Source: JANSXG01 sp024743075 (lineage in GTDB: Bacteria > Planctomycetota > Phycisphaerae > Phycisphaerales > UBA1924). From it: a DNA stretch of 64,000 bases. The DNA lies in contig CP159477.1 in the NCBI GenBank assembly GCA_042140185.1, positions 1,178,001 to 1,242,000 on the forward strand. The letters are read 5' to 3'. The notes below the pieces were generated by a model. That model worked only from the letters and a program-made list of their open reading frames with translations. It had not been told where the DNA came from and ran no database searches. Position numbers and translations under genes: made by a program. Shown piece after piece: positions 28,042-37,884 of this stretch; the stretch's first letter is position 1; the number at the start of each line of letters is the position of its first letter.

Positions 28042-28891
28042 GCCTGAGGCTCGCCCACACCGGGAAGTGGTCGGAGGGGTAGCGACCGTTGTCGTTCGTT
28101 CGGTCGATATCGGCGTTCAGAATCTCGACGTCTGATGTGGCGAAGATGTGGTCGATCATCTCACCATCGGATTCGCCTCGGAAAGAGTTGAAGGTACCGA
28201 CTTCGGATTCGTCAGGGTGGACTGCGCGGAAGGTATGCACCAGACCGGGGCCGATCGCATCGTCGCGTAGAATCGTGATGGCGGGGTTTGTCTCGCCGGC
28301 GTTGAAGTCGCCCATCAGCACTGCCGGATCGGCGTGAGCGCGGTCCGCGATCCGCTCGGCGATCAGGCGTGAGCTACGCTCGCGCGACGGCTGTGATCGA
28401 TGGTCAAAGTGCGTGTTGAAGACATAGAACGCCTCACCGGACTGACGGTCGATCAGGCGGGCCCACGTGCAGATCCGAGTGATCGAGTTGCCCCACGAGG
28501 TCGAGGCTACGATTTCGGGCGTGTCGGACAGCCAGAACGTGCCGGAAGAGTCGACGGCGAACCGATCGGCTCGGTAGAGGATCGCGCTGTACTCGCCTCT
28601 GGTCTTGCCGTCGTCACGGCCGACTCCGATGACGGCATATTCCGGACACGCGTCGATGATGGCGGCGAGTTGAAAGTCGAGCGCTTCCTGCAGACCTACG
28701 ACATCCGCGTCGTGGTTGCGGATGACCTGTTTGACGAGGTGGTCGCGGTTGGGCCAACTGTTCTCACCGTCGTTGGCCGTGCCGTAGCGGATGTTGAAGC
28801 ACAGGACCGAAACGTCGGTTCGAGCCAGAAGCGGTCCAGCGCTTGTAGCGAGGAAGAGCACGGCGAGCGCGAGTGAGCGGAACTTTGGCAT
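28034..28891 (-). CDS. Secreted endonuclease/exonuclease/phosphatase-family protein
   Basis: This 285-residue protein has a signal peptide (MPKFRSLALAVLFLATSAGP). The DNase I-like fold motifs are intact: VLCFNIRYG, the catalytic Glu in DVVGLQEALDFQ, NTHFDHRS, VLMGDFNAGE, and the C-terminal SDHFPVWA. GAGGGA precedes ATG 28891. Members act as phosphodiesterases or nucleases on nucleic acids, phosphoinositides or sphingolipids; the periplasmic substrate here is not determined. It lies 14 nt downstream of hutU. Confidence 0.9.
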   Translation of the reverse strand: MPKFRSLALAVLFLATSAGPLLARTDVSVLCFNIRYGTANDGENSWPNRDHLVKQVIRNHDADVVGLQEALDFQLAAIIDACPEYAVIGVGRDDGKTRGEYSAILYRADRFAVDSSGTFWLSDTPEIVASTSWGNSITRICTWARLIDRQSGEAFYVFNTHFDHRSQPSRERSSRLIAERIADRAHADPAVLMGDFNAGETNPAITILRDDAIGPGLVHTFRAVHPDESEVGTFNSFRGESDGEMIDHIFATSDVEILNADIDRTNDNGRYPSDHFPVWASLRLN

Positions 28892-28905
28892 GATCCCTCG
28901 TCGAG

Positions 28906-30687
<1,782 letters not shown>

Positions 30688-30775
30688 GGCGTCGCTCCGG
30701 GCTGTCAGAATGGGCGCCAGTGTATCCGGGGTGTCGCGGGTCTCCAGCGCCCCCTCATCCCCACGATCTGAAAAG

Positions 30776-30804
30776 TTGAGACTGAGTCGCAATAAGACTA
30801 TTAT
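30776..30804 (+). promoter_or_regulatory. Promoter with palindromic operator upstream of heme oxygenase
   Basis: TTGAGA (-35, 30776-30781) and TATTAT (-10, 30799-30804) are 17 nt apart. The palindrome TTGAGACTGAGTCGCAA (30776-30792; TTG-n-GACT-n-AGTC-n-CAA) covers the -35. Its 7-1-7-like symmetry resembles Fur-family boxes. A near-identical element sits over the promoter at 62287-62315. Repression under iron or heme repletion is inferred. Confidence 0.75.
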
Positions 30805-30875
30805 CCGCCCGCCGGGATTGCTGCCGCCCGACGGAGGGAGCGAGTGACCCGCGGCCGAGATGTGAGGTTGACGCT

Positions 30876-31613
30876 GTGAGCGAATCGATTGGTCCTGAGC
30901 GTGCGGCGAACGCGTCGCGTTGCCCGTTTGCAGCGATGGCGTCCGGCCGGAAGATGTCATCGGTCGAGCCAGAGCCCGAGCCCGCGATCGGCCTCGCGCA
31001 GATGCTCAAGGAGGGCACGGCCTCGCTGCACGATCAGGCGGAGCACGCCGCGTTCCAGACCCGGATGGTCAGCGGGGAGCTAAGCCGGGCTGAGTTCATC
31101 GACTTCCTGAATCAGGTGCTGCTCGTGCATCGGACGCTCGACGGGCTGCTGTCGGAAGCCGCGGCGACTGACCATCGCGTCGGGACGATGTTCCATCCCG
31201 TCCATCGTCGTGAAGAGAAGATCGAAGCGGACATCGAGCGTCTGGGCGGCACCGTCGGAGCTGAGCCGCTGGCCTCGACCAGTCGGTTCCTCGCCGCGGT
31301 CGATCACCTTTCGGACACATGCCCGGTCGCCCTGATCGGCGTGCTGTATGTGAACGAGGGCGCGACCAACGGCAACAAGGTGGTCGCCAAACGCATCCGC
31401 GACGGGCTGGGTCTGCAGAAGGACTTCGCGCTGGACTACCTCGACCCGCACGGTTCGGAGCAGCGCAGAAACTGGATGGCCTTCAAGGGCATGCTGGACG
31501 AGCTGCAGATGACCGAGGCCGAGCGCGAGTCCTGCCTCGACGCGGCGAAGGCGACGTTCGGGTTGTTCATGGAGATGTCGGAGGAGATGGACAGCGCGTC
31601 GACCGAGGGCTGA
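30876..31613 (+). CDS. Heme oxygenase (biliverdin-producing)
   Basis: This 245-residue protein has the heme oxygenase fold motifs. The proximal His lies in ASLHDQAEHAAFQTRM. The distal helix glycines are in IGVLYVNEGATNGNKVVAKR. A mid-protein SRAEFIDFLNQVLLVHRTLD segment also fits. The N-terminal 40 residues form an extension holding a Cys-Pro pair (SRCPFAAM, Cys16), which resembles a heme-regulatory motif. The enzyme opens heme to biliverdin, CO and iron, so it supports iron acquisition. GTG 30876 is the chosen start. A strong promoter with a palindromic operator lies 70-100 nt upstream. Confidence 0.9.
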   Translation: MSESIGPERAANASRCPFAAMASGRKMSSVEPEPEPAIGLAQMLKEGTASLHDQAEHAAFQTRMVSGELSRAEFIDFLNQVLLVHRTLDGLLSEAAATDHRVGTMFHPVHRREEKIEADIERLGGTVGAEPLASTSRFLAAVDHLSDTCPVALIGVLYVNEGATNGNKVVAKRIRDGLGLQKDFALDYLDPHGSEQRRNWMAFKGMLDELQMTEAERESCLDAAKATFGLFMEMSEEMDSASTEG

Positions 31614-31868
31614 GTGAGTCCGACTCGAACCAGGCTTCAAGCGACAACCGGCCGGGAGTAAACCGGCCCGATCGTCTCTCTCGCGATTGACCTGAAGCAA
31701 CTGGCACCGCTGGTATTTGGTGGCCGGGGGGAATTCCTGTCCGGTTTGGCGTGGGTAGAGAGCGACCGAGCAGCGTGGGTCCAATGAAATGGGTGATTCT
31801 TGATCGTTCGGAAGCGACGTGGGATTTCGGTCGCATGGAGTGGGCCACGGGGGAGACACCTCTATTGG
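31614..31868. other. Convergent intergenic region with GC hairpin
   Basis: This 255-nt gap separates the convergent heme oxygenase and type II secretion operon ends. It holds a 6-bp hairpin, GGCCGG (31650-31655), loop GAGTAAA, CCGGCC (31663-31668), without a T tract on either side. No gene was recognised here. Confidence 0.5.
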
Positions 31869-32330
31869 TCACCCTGAACTGCGAGAAATCGTCAGCGACT
31901 GCTCGCCCTTCACGAATCGAATCGACGACTCATTGACATGCTGAACGGTCATGCCGTTCAGTTCATCACCCTGCTTCAGCCGAATGACTTCTCCGCGATC
32001 GGCGAGGTAGAGCGTTGCAACCGCGTCGGAATTGTGCTCTCCGTTTCGAACCGCGAGCAATTCGGCGTTTAGACGTAACGGCGATGGTGGTGGTGGCGGA
32101 GTCGCGACTGGAGAGGGCTTCGTCCAGAGTTCGATGCCAAGAAACTCGGGCAATGATTCACGCTCGTCGTCGGCACCGGCTGGTGCGATCGTAATTGGCT
32201 CGGTTGGCTCATACTCTGCTGGCGCCCTTTCCGCTCTCGATGGCAAGAGCGCCCAGCCAAGGCTAGCGATGAGCACGGCCACGGAAACAGCCAACATCAA
32301 ATGCACGCCTCGCATGGAGTCTCCGCTCAT
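31869..32330 (-). CDS. GspC-like / PilP-like type II secretion inner-membrane protein
   Basis: This 153-residue protein has one transmembrane helix (VHLMLAVSVAVLIASLGWALL). A Pro-rich periplasmic linker (ATPPPPPSPL) follows, then a small beta domain (VATLYLADRGEVIRLKQGDE, LNGMTVQHVNESSIRFVKGE). That beta pattern matches the homology region of GspC and PilP, which links the inner-membrane platform to the secretin. ATG 32330 overlaps the gspK stop by 4 nt. It is the last gene of the minus-strand operon, an unusual place for a GspC equivalent. Confidence 0.7.
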   Translation of the reverse strand: MSGDSMRGVHLMLAVSVAVLIASLGWALLPSRAERAPAEYEPTEPITIAPAGADDERESLPEFLGIELWTKPSPVATPPPPPSPLRLNAELLAVRNGEHNSDAVATLYLADRGEVIRLKQGDELNGMTVQHVNESSIRFVKGEQSLTISRSSG

Positions 32331-33190
32331 GGTCCACCGTCCCGGATGATGTGCCAGGTGTCCAACTGCCACTCACCGTTGTCAATTGCGTACACGGCCC
32401 AGAATGAACGCGTTAGAGCCGCCTCGAACTCGATGTCGATTCGAAACGCCCAAGCAGACGATTTTGTCTGCCACGCGACCGGCCCACGAGGCGATCCGGC
32501 TTGCTTCTGGAAGCCTTGAGAGAACGCGCTCGATCGGCCGGACCGTTCGGAACGCCATTCGCGAACGCGTTCATAGAGTTCGTTTGCGGAATCGCCGAAC
32601 AGCATCGCGAGCACTTCGTATGGAACGGTCCGAGGATTGAGCGTGATGCCCGGCGTTATTCGATGGGATTGCTCCAACGGGCTTCGCATGACTCCTAGCA
32701 AGGCCTGACCTGCTCGAGTCTGAGGAAAAACTCGCGCGATCCCCGTATTTCGAACGGCGGCCTCTTCCAAATCACTGATCGAGAGTTCGTCGAGCCGGTC
32801 GTTGGGGTCGCGATCCCAGTTTGCGCCGGACGCGCTCCAGTTTTGCGCAGTGATCCGGAGACGCGTGTCCTGGTCGTATGCGAAGATGCGGATACGTGCG
32901 GCTTCGTTGGCAAGCTCAAACTCGTCGTCCAGAACGACGATGGCCGCGTAAGGGAGACTGTCCTCAGTAAGGGCGGTGTCCCCGCGCCTCAAGATCCACT
33001 GTAAACATGTCGATCGGATGGCATTCATGAAAGATGTTGATTCGAGCGAGGCCTCGTGTTGCTGCACAGCAAAACCGCTGGTCGCCGCGATGCGTGCGGA
33101 AGCGATGACGGCAGTGCTCGCGACCACGATGAATCCGAGCACGGCGAGCAGTGCGACGGCGCGGCGTTTTCTGAATTGGCACTCAGCCAT
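32327..33190 (-). CDS. gspK: Type II secretion minor pseudopilin GspK
   Basis: This 287-residue protein starts inside the end of gspJ (ATG 33190). A short basic N-terminus (MAECQFRKRRAVALLAVLGF) leads into a hydrophobic helix, as in GspK, and the protein is larger than the other pseudopilins. The prepilin peptidase site is unusual: the residue before the helix start is Arg/Ala rather than Gly, so cleavage may differ. GspK caps the pseudopilus tip with GspI and GspJ. The body shows the helical insertion typical of the family (DELSISDLEEAAVRNTGIAR, ITLNPRTVPYEVLAMLFG). Confidence 0.78.
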   Translation of the reverse strand: MAECQFRKRRAVALLAVLGFIVVASTAVIASARIAATSGFAVQQHEASLESTSFMNAIRSTCLQWILRRGDTALTEDSLPYAAIVVLDDEFELANEAARIRIFAYDQDTRLRITAQNWSASGANWDRDPNDRLDELSISDLEEAAVRNTGIARVFPQTRAGQALLGVMRSPLEQSHRITPGITLNPRTVPYEVLAMLFGDSANELYERVREWRSERSGRSSAFSQGFQKQAGSPRGPVAWQTKSSAWAFRIDIEFEAALTRSFWAVYAIDNGEWQLDTWHIIRDGGP

Positions 33191-33728
33191 GACGTTGCTC
33201 TTGCAGCGGTAGATTCGCAGATACTGATCGATTTCCAGCAAGTCGGCTGATCAGATCGATGACGAAGACCTGTCCTCGACCCGATGGCTCCTGGCCTTGC
33301 ACTCTCGGATCAAACCCATCGAGATCACCCAGTACAGTTCGGGGCTCCGAATCTTGCCCATACGTGTCGGAGCGGCTCAGTTTCCCAGCCGACGAGTCGA
33401 AGCGATAAGCGACTGTTCTTGCCTCACGTCCCTCAGAGATCGGGAATCGAAGCTCAAAGCCCGACGCGTTGACGCTGAGACGACCCTGTGCTTGGTCGTC
33501 ATCCGCGGCCGACACGTGCTTAGCGCTCCATGCGTCCAGGTCCGCGGCGATCAGATCGGCTGCGGCCGCAAGAGCACTCTGCGCGGTCATTGCTGACTGC
33601 CGTTCTGCAGAAACTCGCGCGATGTACCCCATCAGCGACGACGTTGCGGTGATCAGCACCGAGAACAGCACGAGAGTCGCGAGCACCTCGACGAGGGTCA
33701 TGCCTCTTTGACGAGTGAATCGTTTCAT
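33183..33728 (-). CDS. gspJ: Type II secretion minor pseudopilin GspJ
   Basis: This 181-residue protein has a classic class III signal: MKRFTRQRG/MTLVEVLATLVLFSVL, with Gly before the cleavage site and Glu at mature position 5. A globular periplasmic domain follows (FELRFPISEGREARTVAYRF). It overlaps the gspI stop by 4 nt and the gspK start by 8 nt. Gene order and size indicate GspJ, a component of the pseudopilus tip. Confidence 0.82.
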   Translation of the reverse strand: MKRFTRQRGMTLVEVLATLVLFSVLITATSSLMGYIARVSAERQSAMTAQSALAAAADLIAADLDAWSAKHVSAADDDQAQGRLSVNASGFELRFPISEGREARTVAYRFDSSAGKLSRSDTYGQDSEPRTVLGDLDGFDPRVQGQEPSGRGQVFVIDLISRLAGNRSVSANLPLQEQRHG

Positions 33729-34126
33729 CGTCCTTCCGCCTTGGGCGGCTTGATGTACCAGCGCGTCACGGATCGGTCGCCCTGCGAGATCCGCAGCCGA
33801 TCGAACTCCGCGGTTGCGCGAACCAGTTCCACCTCGAAACGACCCTCGATCTGCCGGCGATGGTCTTCGACGGTGTCGGCGGTGTCCCAGCGGTAGCCGC
33901 CTTCGGTGGACCGGGGAACGCCGAAGCGGCTCGGGTTGGTGACGATGGCATCGGCGGCGAGGTCGAGCGGTGAGACTCCGACGACGACTGGTCTGCTCTC
34001 GTGTGGTGATGGACTTGATGCGTCCAGCCAGTTGAGCAGGCTCACGGCGGCGATGGACAGCAAGGCGCTCGCGAGCATGACTTCGAGCAGAGTCAGCCCT
34101 GATCTGGTCCGTCTTGCAGCGATCAC
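33725..34126 (-). CDS. gspI: Type II secretion minor pseudopilin GspI
   Basis: This 133-residue protein starts at GTG 34126, which overlaps the gspH stop by 4 nt. The leader is IAARRTRSG/LTLLEVMLASALLSIA, a prepilin cleavage site with Glu5. The mature domain ends in EFDRLRISQGDRSVTRWYIK. The longer frame upstream lies inside gspH and is not used. Position and size fit GspI, the initiator of the pseudopilus tip complex. Confidence 0.8.
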   Translation of the reverse strand: MIAARRTRSGLTLLEVMLASALLSIAAVSLLNWLDASSPSPHESRPVVVGVSPLDLAADAIVTNPSRFGVPRSTEGGYRWDTADTVEDHRRQIEGRFEVELVRATAEFDRLRISQGDRSVTRWYIKPPKAEGR

Positions 34127-34599
34127 TGGTCGCTCCTGATCACTTCGTGCCAGCCGGTCAGCCCGGCGAACCGAACGGTCACCGACGCAGCCCCGCTGGA
34201 CACACGCACCTGATAGTCCGCCGACTGACCGCGGGCGTCGACGACGAGGCGGTCGATCGGCGTGCCCGTGGGCCGCTGCCACGCCTCCAGAGTGAGGCCA
34301 TCGGGCAGGATCCGCTCGATGGTCGGCGCGTCGGCAGCGCTGCGATCGACGATCAAGACCATGGATGCGGCCTCGTCGAAGACCAGTTCGGTCACCCGGC
34401 CCTTACGGGCGAGAACCCGCGCGGTCGCGTCGAGGGCGGCGATCGACGATGCCGCGTCGGACACGCGCGATTCTTCGGAGCGCAAAGACAGGCCGACCGC
34501 GGCGACGGAGACCGCCATGCCCAGCACAACCAGTACCGCGAGCAACTCGACGAGCGTGAACGCTAGCGACCGACCAGATGTCGCTCGTCGATGGATCAA
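34123..34599 (-). CDS. gspH: Type II secretion minor pseudopilin GspH
   Basis: This 158-residue protein most likely starts at TTG 34599, which overlaps the gspG stop (TTGA). The leader is MIHRRATSGRSLA/FTLVELLAVLVVL, so the residue before Phe is Ala rather than the usual Gly, yet Glu5 is present. The mature domain (FDEAASMVLIVDR...VTVRFAGLTGW) fits the GspH/FimT fold. No ATG or GTG lies in the right place. Confidence 0.75.
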   Translation of the reverse strand: MIHRRATSGRSLAFTLVELLAVLVVLGMAVSVAAVGLSLRSEESRVSDAASSIAALDATARVLARKGRVTELVFDEAASMVLIVDRSAADAPTIERILPDGLTLEAWQRPTGTPIDRLVVDARGQSADYQVRVSSGAASVTVRFAGLTGWHEVIRSDQ

Positions 34600-35042
34600 T
34601 TGCTGCCCCGCAGGTTGCGGGACGAGATGTCCTGGTTCCCCCCGGTGCCGCCGGGTTGCCCGTCGGCCCCGTAGCACACGATCTCGAACGCCGAACCGTC
34701 GGATGCGGGCGAGATGAACACATATGTCCGCCCCCATGGATCCGTGAGCTGGTCTTGCGTGAGCTCGTAGGACTTGCCGATCGCGTCCGGGCCGGAGAGC
34801 ACGGTAAGCCCCTCAGATGGGCTCGGCAGGTCGCCAGTCGAGTACTGATACATCTCAACCCGCTCCTTTATGATCGTCACGCCGGTCCGCGCGAGTTCGA
34901 CGCGGCTCTCGCTGAAGGCTCCCGAGAACCCGACAGCGAGCGTGCCGGCGAGCAGGCCGAGGATGACCACGACCGCGAGGACTTCGACGAGGGTCATGCC
35001 CCGCCGGTGCCGGACGCGGACCAACGATGAACGGTGAGACAT
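34596..35042 (-). CDS. gspG: Type II secretion major pseudopilin GspG
   Basis: This 148-residue protein has a leader ending in HRRG/MTLVEVLAVVVILGLLAGTL, with the canonical Gly and Glu5. The C-terminal domain has the GspG signature: a calcium-loop-type region around LPSPSEGL, QLTDPWGRTYVFISPA, and FEIVCYGADGQPGGTGGNQD. It forms the shaft of the pseudopilus piston. ATG 35042 shares one base with the gspF stop. Confidence 0.92.
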   Translation of the reverse strand: MSHRSSLVRVRHRRGMTLVEVLAVVVILGLLAGTLAVGFSGAFSESRVELARTGVTIIKERVEMYQYSTGDLPSPSEGLTVLSGPDAIGKSYELTQDQLTDPWGRTYVFISPASDGSAFEIVCYGADGQPGGTGGNQDISSRNLRGSN

Positions 35043-36301
35043 CAGACAACCTCCTGCAGGCGGATGAGGGGGAGCACGGCGGCCATGACGACCGTGCCGA
35101 CGAGCACCGCGAGCGTCAGGATGACCGCGGGTTCGAGCAGTGAGCTGAGCCGGTCGATGCGGCGCGTGGCATCGCGCTCGTAGCGACCGGCGATACGCCG
35201 GAGCACACGCGGGAGATCGCCCGACGCCTGCCCGGCCGCAATGAGGCGAACGAACTCGGTGTCGGCCCAGCGAGGATCGGGCAGCGCCCGGTCGAGGTCT
35301 TCGCCGTCGGCGACAGACGCGGTCACTCGGTCCAGATAGCCGCGCAGGCTTGCGCCGCCGAGGCCGGTGTGCGATGCGGCGATCAGCCGCAGGCCCTCGA
35401 CGATCTGGATGCCACTCTCGAGCATTGAGGCAAGTTCTTCGCAGACCGAGGCCAGACGCATGCGTCGGATGAACCGCGGCGTGCACCACCGATCCAGCAA
35501 AGAGCGCAATTTCGCTGTAGCCCCAGCGCTGCTGCCAACCAGCGTCGCGGCGATGATCAGGCCGATCGCTACGAACGGCAGCCATGGCAGCGCCGCGACG
35601 AGCGTCTGGCCGAAGCGCATGACGGCCACGGACAGGCCCGGCAGCTCCACGCCCGCCCCCGACAGCACTCCGAGCAGCTCGGGGAGTGTGCGGACGCTGA
35701 GGAACACGACCACACCGAGGCCGACCGCGGCGACGATGAGCGGGTACGTCAAAGCCCCGAGAAGCCGCCGCCCGAGTTCTACCGAGCGCTGACTGGACTC
35801 GGCGAGGCTGGCCAGCGTCTTCGCGAGCTCGCCACGCTGCTCGGCGGCTCGGACGCGCGCGACCTCTGACTTCGTGAACCAGTCGGGCAGGGCGTCAAGG
35901 CACTCGCTGAGTGGCTTGCCGCTGGTGACCCCGGCGCGGATGCCGATCAGCGCGCGGTCCTGTTTCGACGGACGGCTCTGATCGTCGCCGCTCTGAAGCG
36001 AGCGAAGGGCTTCCGTGAGCGGTAGCCCGGTGTGGAGCATGGTGGCGAGGGCGTCGAGCAGATCGGCGCGGGCCGCGGCATTGCGGGCGCGCTGGCGGCT
36101 GTTCCACCACCGCTCGATCGGCTTTGGCAGGGATACGGCGAGCTGTGCGGTCTGGAGCGGGCGGACCGACAGGGGGAGCAGTCCCCCGTCGCGGAGCAGT
36201 TCCCGTGCCTGGGCCGCGTCGGACGCCTCGAGCCGGCCCTTCACGATGGTCTGCGGGGCGTCGCGCCGCGATGCCTTGTAGAGATAGGTCAGGCTGCTCA
36301 C
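35042..36301 (-). CDS. gspF: Type II secretion inner-membrane platform protein GspF
   Basis: This 419-residue protein has two GspF helical domains and three transmembrane segments (LGALTYPLIVAAVGLGVVVF, LPWLPFVAIGLIIAATLVG, and a C-terminal LEPAVILTLAVLVGTVVMAA). Family motifs include LATMLHTGLPLTEALRSL and ELASMLESGIQIVEGLRL. It ends near MAAVLPLIRLQEVV, typical of GspF. It couples the ATPase to pseudopilus growth. It overlaps gspE by 4 nt. Confidence 0.94.
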   Translation of the reverse strand: MSSLTYLYKASRRDAPQTIVKGRLEASDAAQARELLRDGGLLPLSVRPLQTAQLAVSLPKPIERWWNSRQRARNAAARADLLDALATMLHTGLPLTEALRSLQSGDDQSRPSKQDRALIGIRAGVTSGKPLSECLDALPDWFTKSEVARVRAAEQRGELAKTLASLAESSQRSVELGRRLLGALTYPLIVAAVGLGVVVFLSVRTLPELLGVLSGAGVELPGLSVAVMRFGQTLVAALPWLPFVAIGLIIAATLVGSSAGATAKLRSLLDRWCTPRFIRRMRLASVCEELASMLESGIQIVEGLRLIAASHTGLGGASLRGYLDRVTASVADGEDLDRALPDPRWADTEFVRLIAAGQASGDLPRVLRRIAGRYERDATRRIDRLSSLLEPAVILTLAVLVGTVVMAAVLPLIRLQEVV

Positions 36302-37884
36302 ACCGGGTCCTCCCCGACGCCGCCGGTGACGCGCAGAACCTCGTCGAGTGAGGTCAGGCCCTGCTCGACGAGTGCGTGGCCCTCGCTGGTGAGCGATCGC
36401 GTCCCGGTTTCGGCCGCGACACGACGAATGGACTCGTCGCTCGCCCCGGACGCTACGAGTTCGCGGATGGACTCGTTCATCACGATGAGTTCGAACAGGC
36501 CTCGACGACCCGTGAAGCCGGTATGGAGGCAGTCCGGGCAGCCGGTGCCGCGACAGGGCTGGTGAACGAGCCGGATCAGACGCTGCGCGAGAACCGCGGC
36601 GATGGAGGCGCTGATGAGGTAGCGCTCGATGCCGAGGTCGGCCAGGCGCATGATCGCGCTCGCGGCGTCGTTGGTGTGCAGGGTCGAGAACACGAGGTGG
36701 CCGGTGAGGCTGGCCTGGATCGCGATGCGGGCGGTCTCGGCGTCGCGGATCTCGCCGACCATGACGACGTCGGGGTCCTGACGCAGGATGTGGCGCAGAC
36801 CCGAGGCGAAGGTGACGCCCTTCTTGGTGTTCACCTGCGCCTGGCTGATCGCGAGCTGGCTGGAGCCGAGCTCGTACTCGATCGGGTCCTCGATGGTCAT
36901 GATGTTCAGATCGCGCGCGGTCGAGCCGTGGCCGCCGCCGGCGAGCCAGCGGAGGGTCGCGTAGAGCGTGGTGGTCTTGCCCGAGCCGGTCGGACCCGTG
37001 ACCAGCACGATGCCGCTGGAGCGGGAAGAGCAGGCGAGCAGACGGGAGCGGACATCGCCCGGCATGCCCAAGGCCTCGAAGCTCGCGAGGTGGTCCGACT
37101 TGGAGGGATCGAGCATGCGCATCACCAGACGCTCGCCGTAGGCGGTGGGCAGCGTGCTCACCCGCAGGTCGATCCGGCGCTGTCCCGAGGAAGTTCGCCG
37201 GCCGATGGTCACGTGCGCGCGTCCGTCCTGCGGCACGCGGCGCTCGGCGATGTCCATGCGGGCCATGACCTTCACGCGGCTGACGATCGAGGTCGCCAGC
37301 TCGACCGAGATCTCCTTGGCGGTGACGAGCGTGCCGTCGAGGCGGAAGCGGATCAGCGCGGCGGACTCGAGCGGCTGGATGTGGACATCGCTCACGCCCC
37401 GGGTGATCGCCTCGAACAGCAGCGTGTCGACGAACCGGACGAGCGGGGCCTTGTTGTCGGTCGAGAGCAGGTCACGCTCGACTTCGCGGAGCGCGACATC
37501 GAGGGATACCTCATCGGACGCGGGTTTGATCTCGATGACCGGCTCATCGCCCGAAGTCGCCTGGCTCTCGACCGTCGCGGCCTTGTGCGCCGCGTAGGCC
37601 TCGTCGATCGCAACAGCGAGTTGTTCCGCATCGGCTTCGCGCCACTCGATGGGGCGACCGAGGCGCACGCGCAGGTTGTGGCGGACTGCCGGCGAAGGCT
37701 CCTTCGCGAACAGGACGAGCTCGGTAGGGACGCCACTAATTGGGACGTTTCCTCCGGAGAGCAGCAGGTGCCGTCGCGCGAACGCGCGGGGCACGAGGTC
37801 GAGGAACTTGTCGCTCGGGCCGCTGGCCTGCGATGAGTCCGTCGTCGGCTGTCGGGATGGGTCGCCAGCGAGGAGCATGCTCAC
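36298..37884 (-). CDS. gspE: Type II secretion ATPase GspE
   Basis: This protein has about 528 residues. Walker A is VTGPTGSGKTTTLYATLRWL, the Asp box is IMTIEDPIEYEL, Walker B is DVVMVGEIRDAETARIA, and the His box is GHLVFSTLHTNDA. The N-terminal domain that contacts GspL is present. The usual four-cysteine zinc module is reduced to HQPCRGTGCPDCLHTGFTG, with three cysteines. GTG 37884 overlaps the gspD stop by 4 nt; ATG 37878 is an alternative. It powers pseudopilus assembly in the cytoplasm. Confidence 0.95.
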   Translation of the reverse strand: MSMLLAGDPSRQPTTDSSQASGPSDKFLDLVPRAFARRHLLLSGGNVPISGVPTELVLFAKEPSPAVRHNLRVRLGRPIEWREADAEQLAVAIDEAYAAHKAATVESQATSGDEPVIEIKPASDEVSLDVALREVERDLLSTDNKAPLVRFVDTLLFEAITRGVSDVHIQPLESAALIRFRLDGTLVTAKEISVELATSIVSRVKVMARMDIAERRVPQDGRAHVTIGRRTSSGQRRIDLRVSTLPTAYGERLVMRMLDPSKSDHLASFEALGMPGDVRSRLLACSSRSSGIVLVTGPTGSGKTTTLYATLRWLAGGGHGSTARDLNIMTIEDPIEYELGSSQLAISQAQVNTKKGVTFASGLRHILRQDPDVVMVGEIRDAETARIAIQASLTGHLVFSTLHTNDAASAIMRLADLGIERYLISASIAAVLAQRLIRLVHQPCRGTGCPDCLHTGFTGRRGLFELIVMNESIRELVASGASDESIRRVAAETGTRSLTSEGHALVEQGLTSLDEVLRVTGGVGEDPV

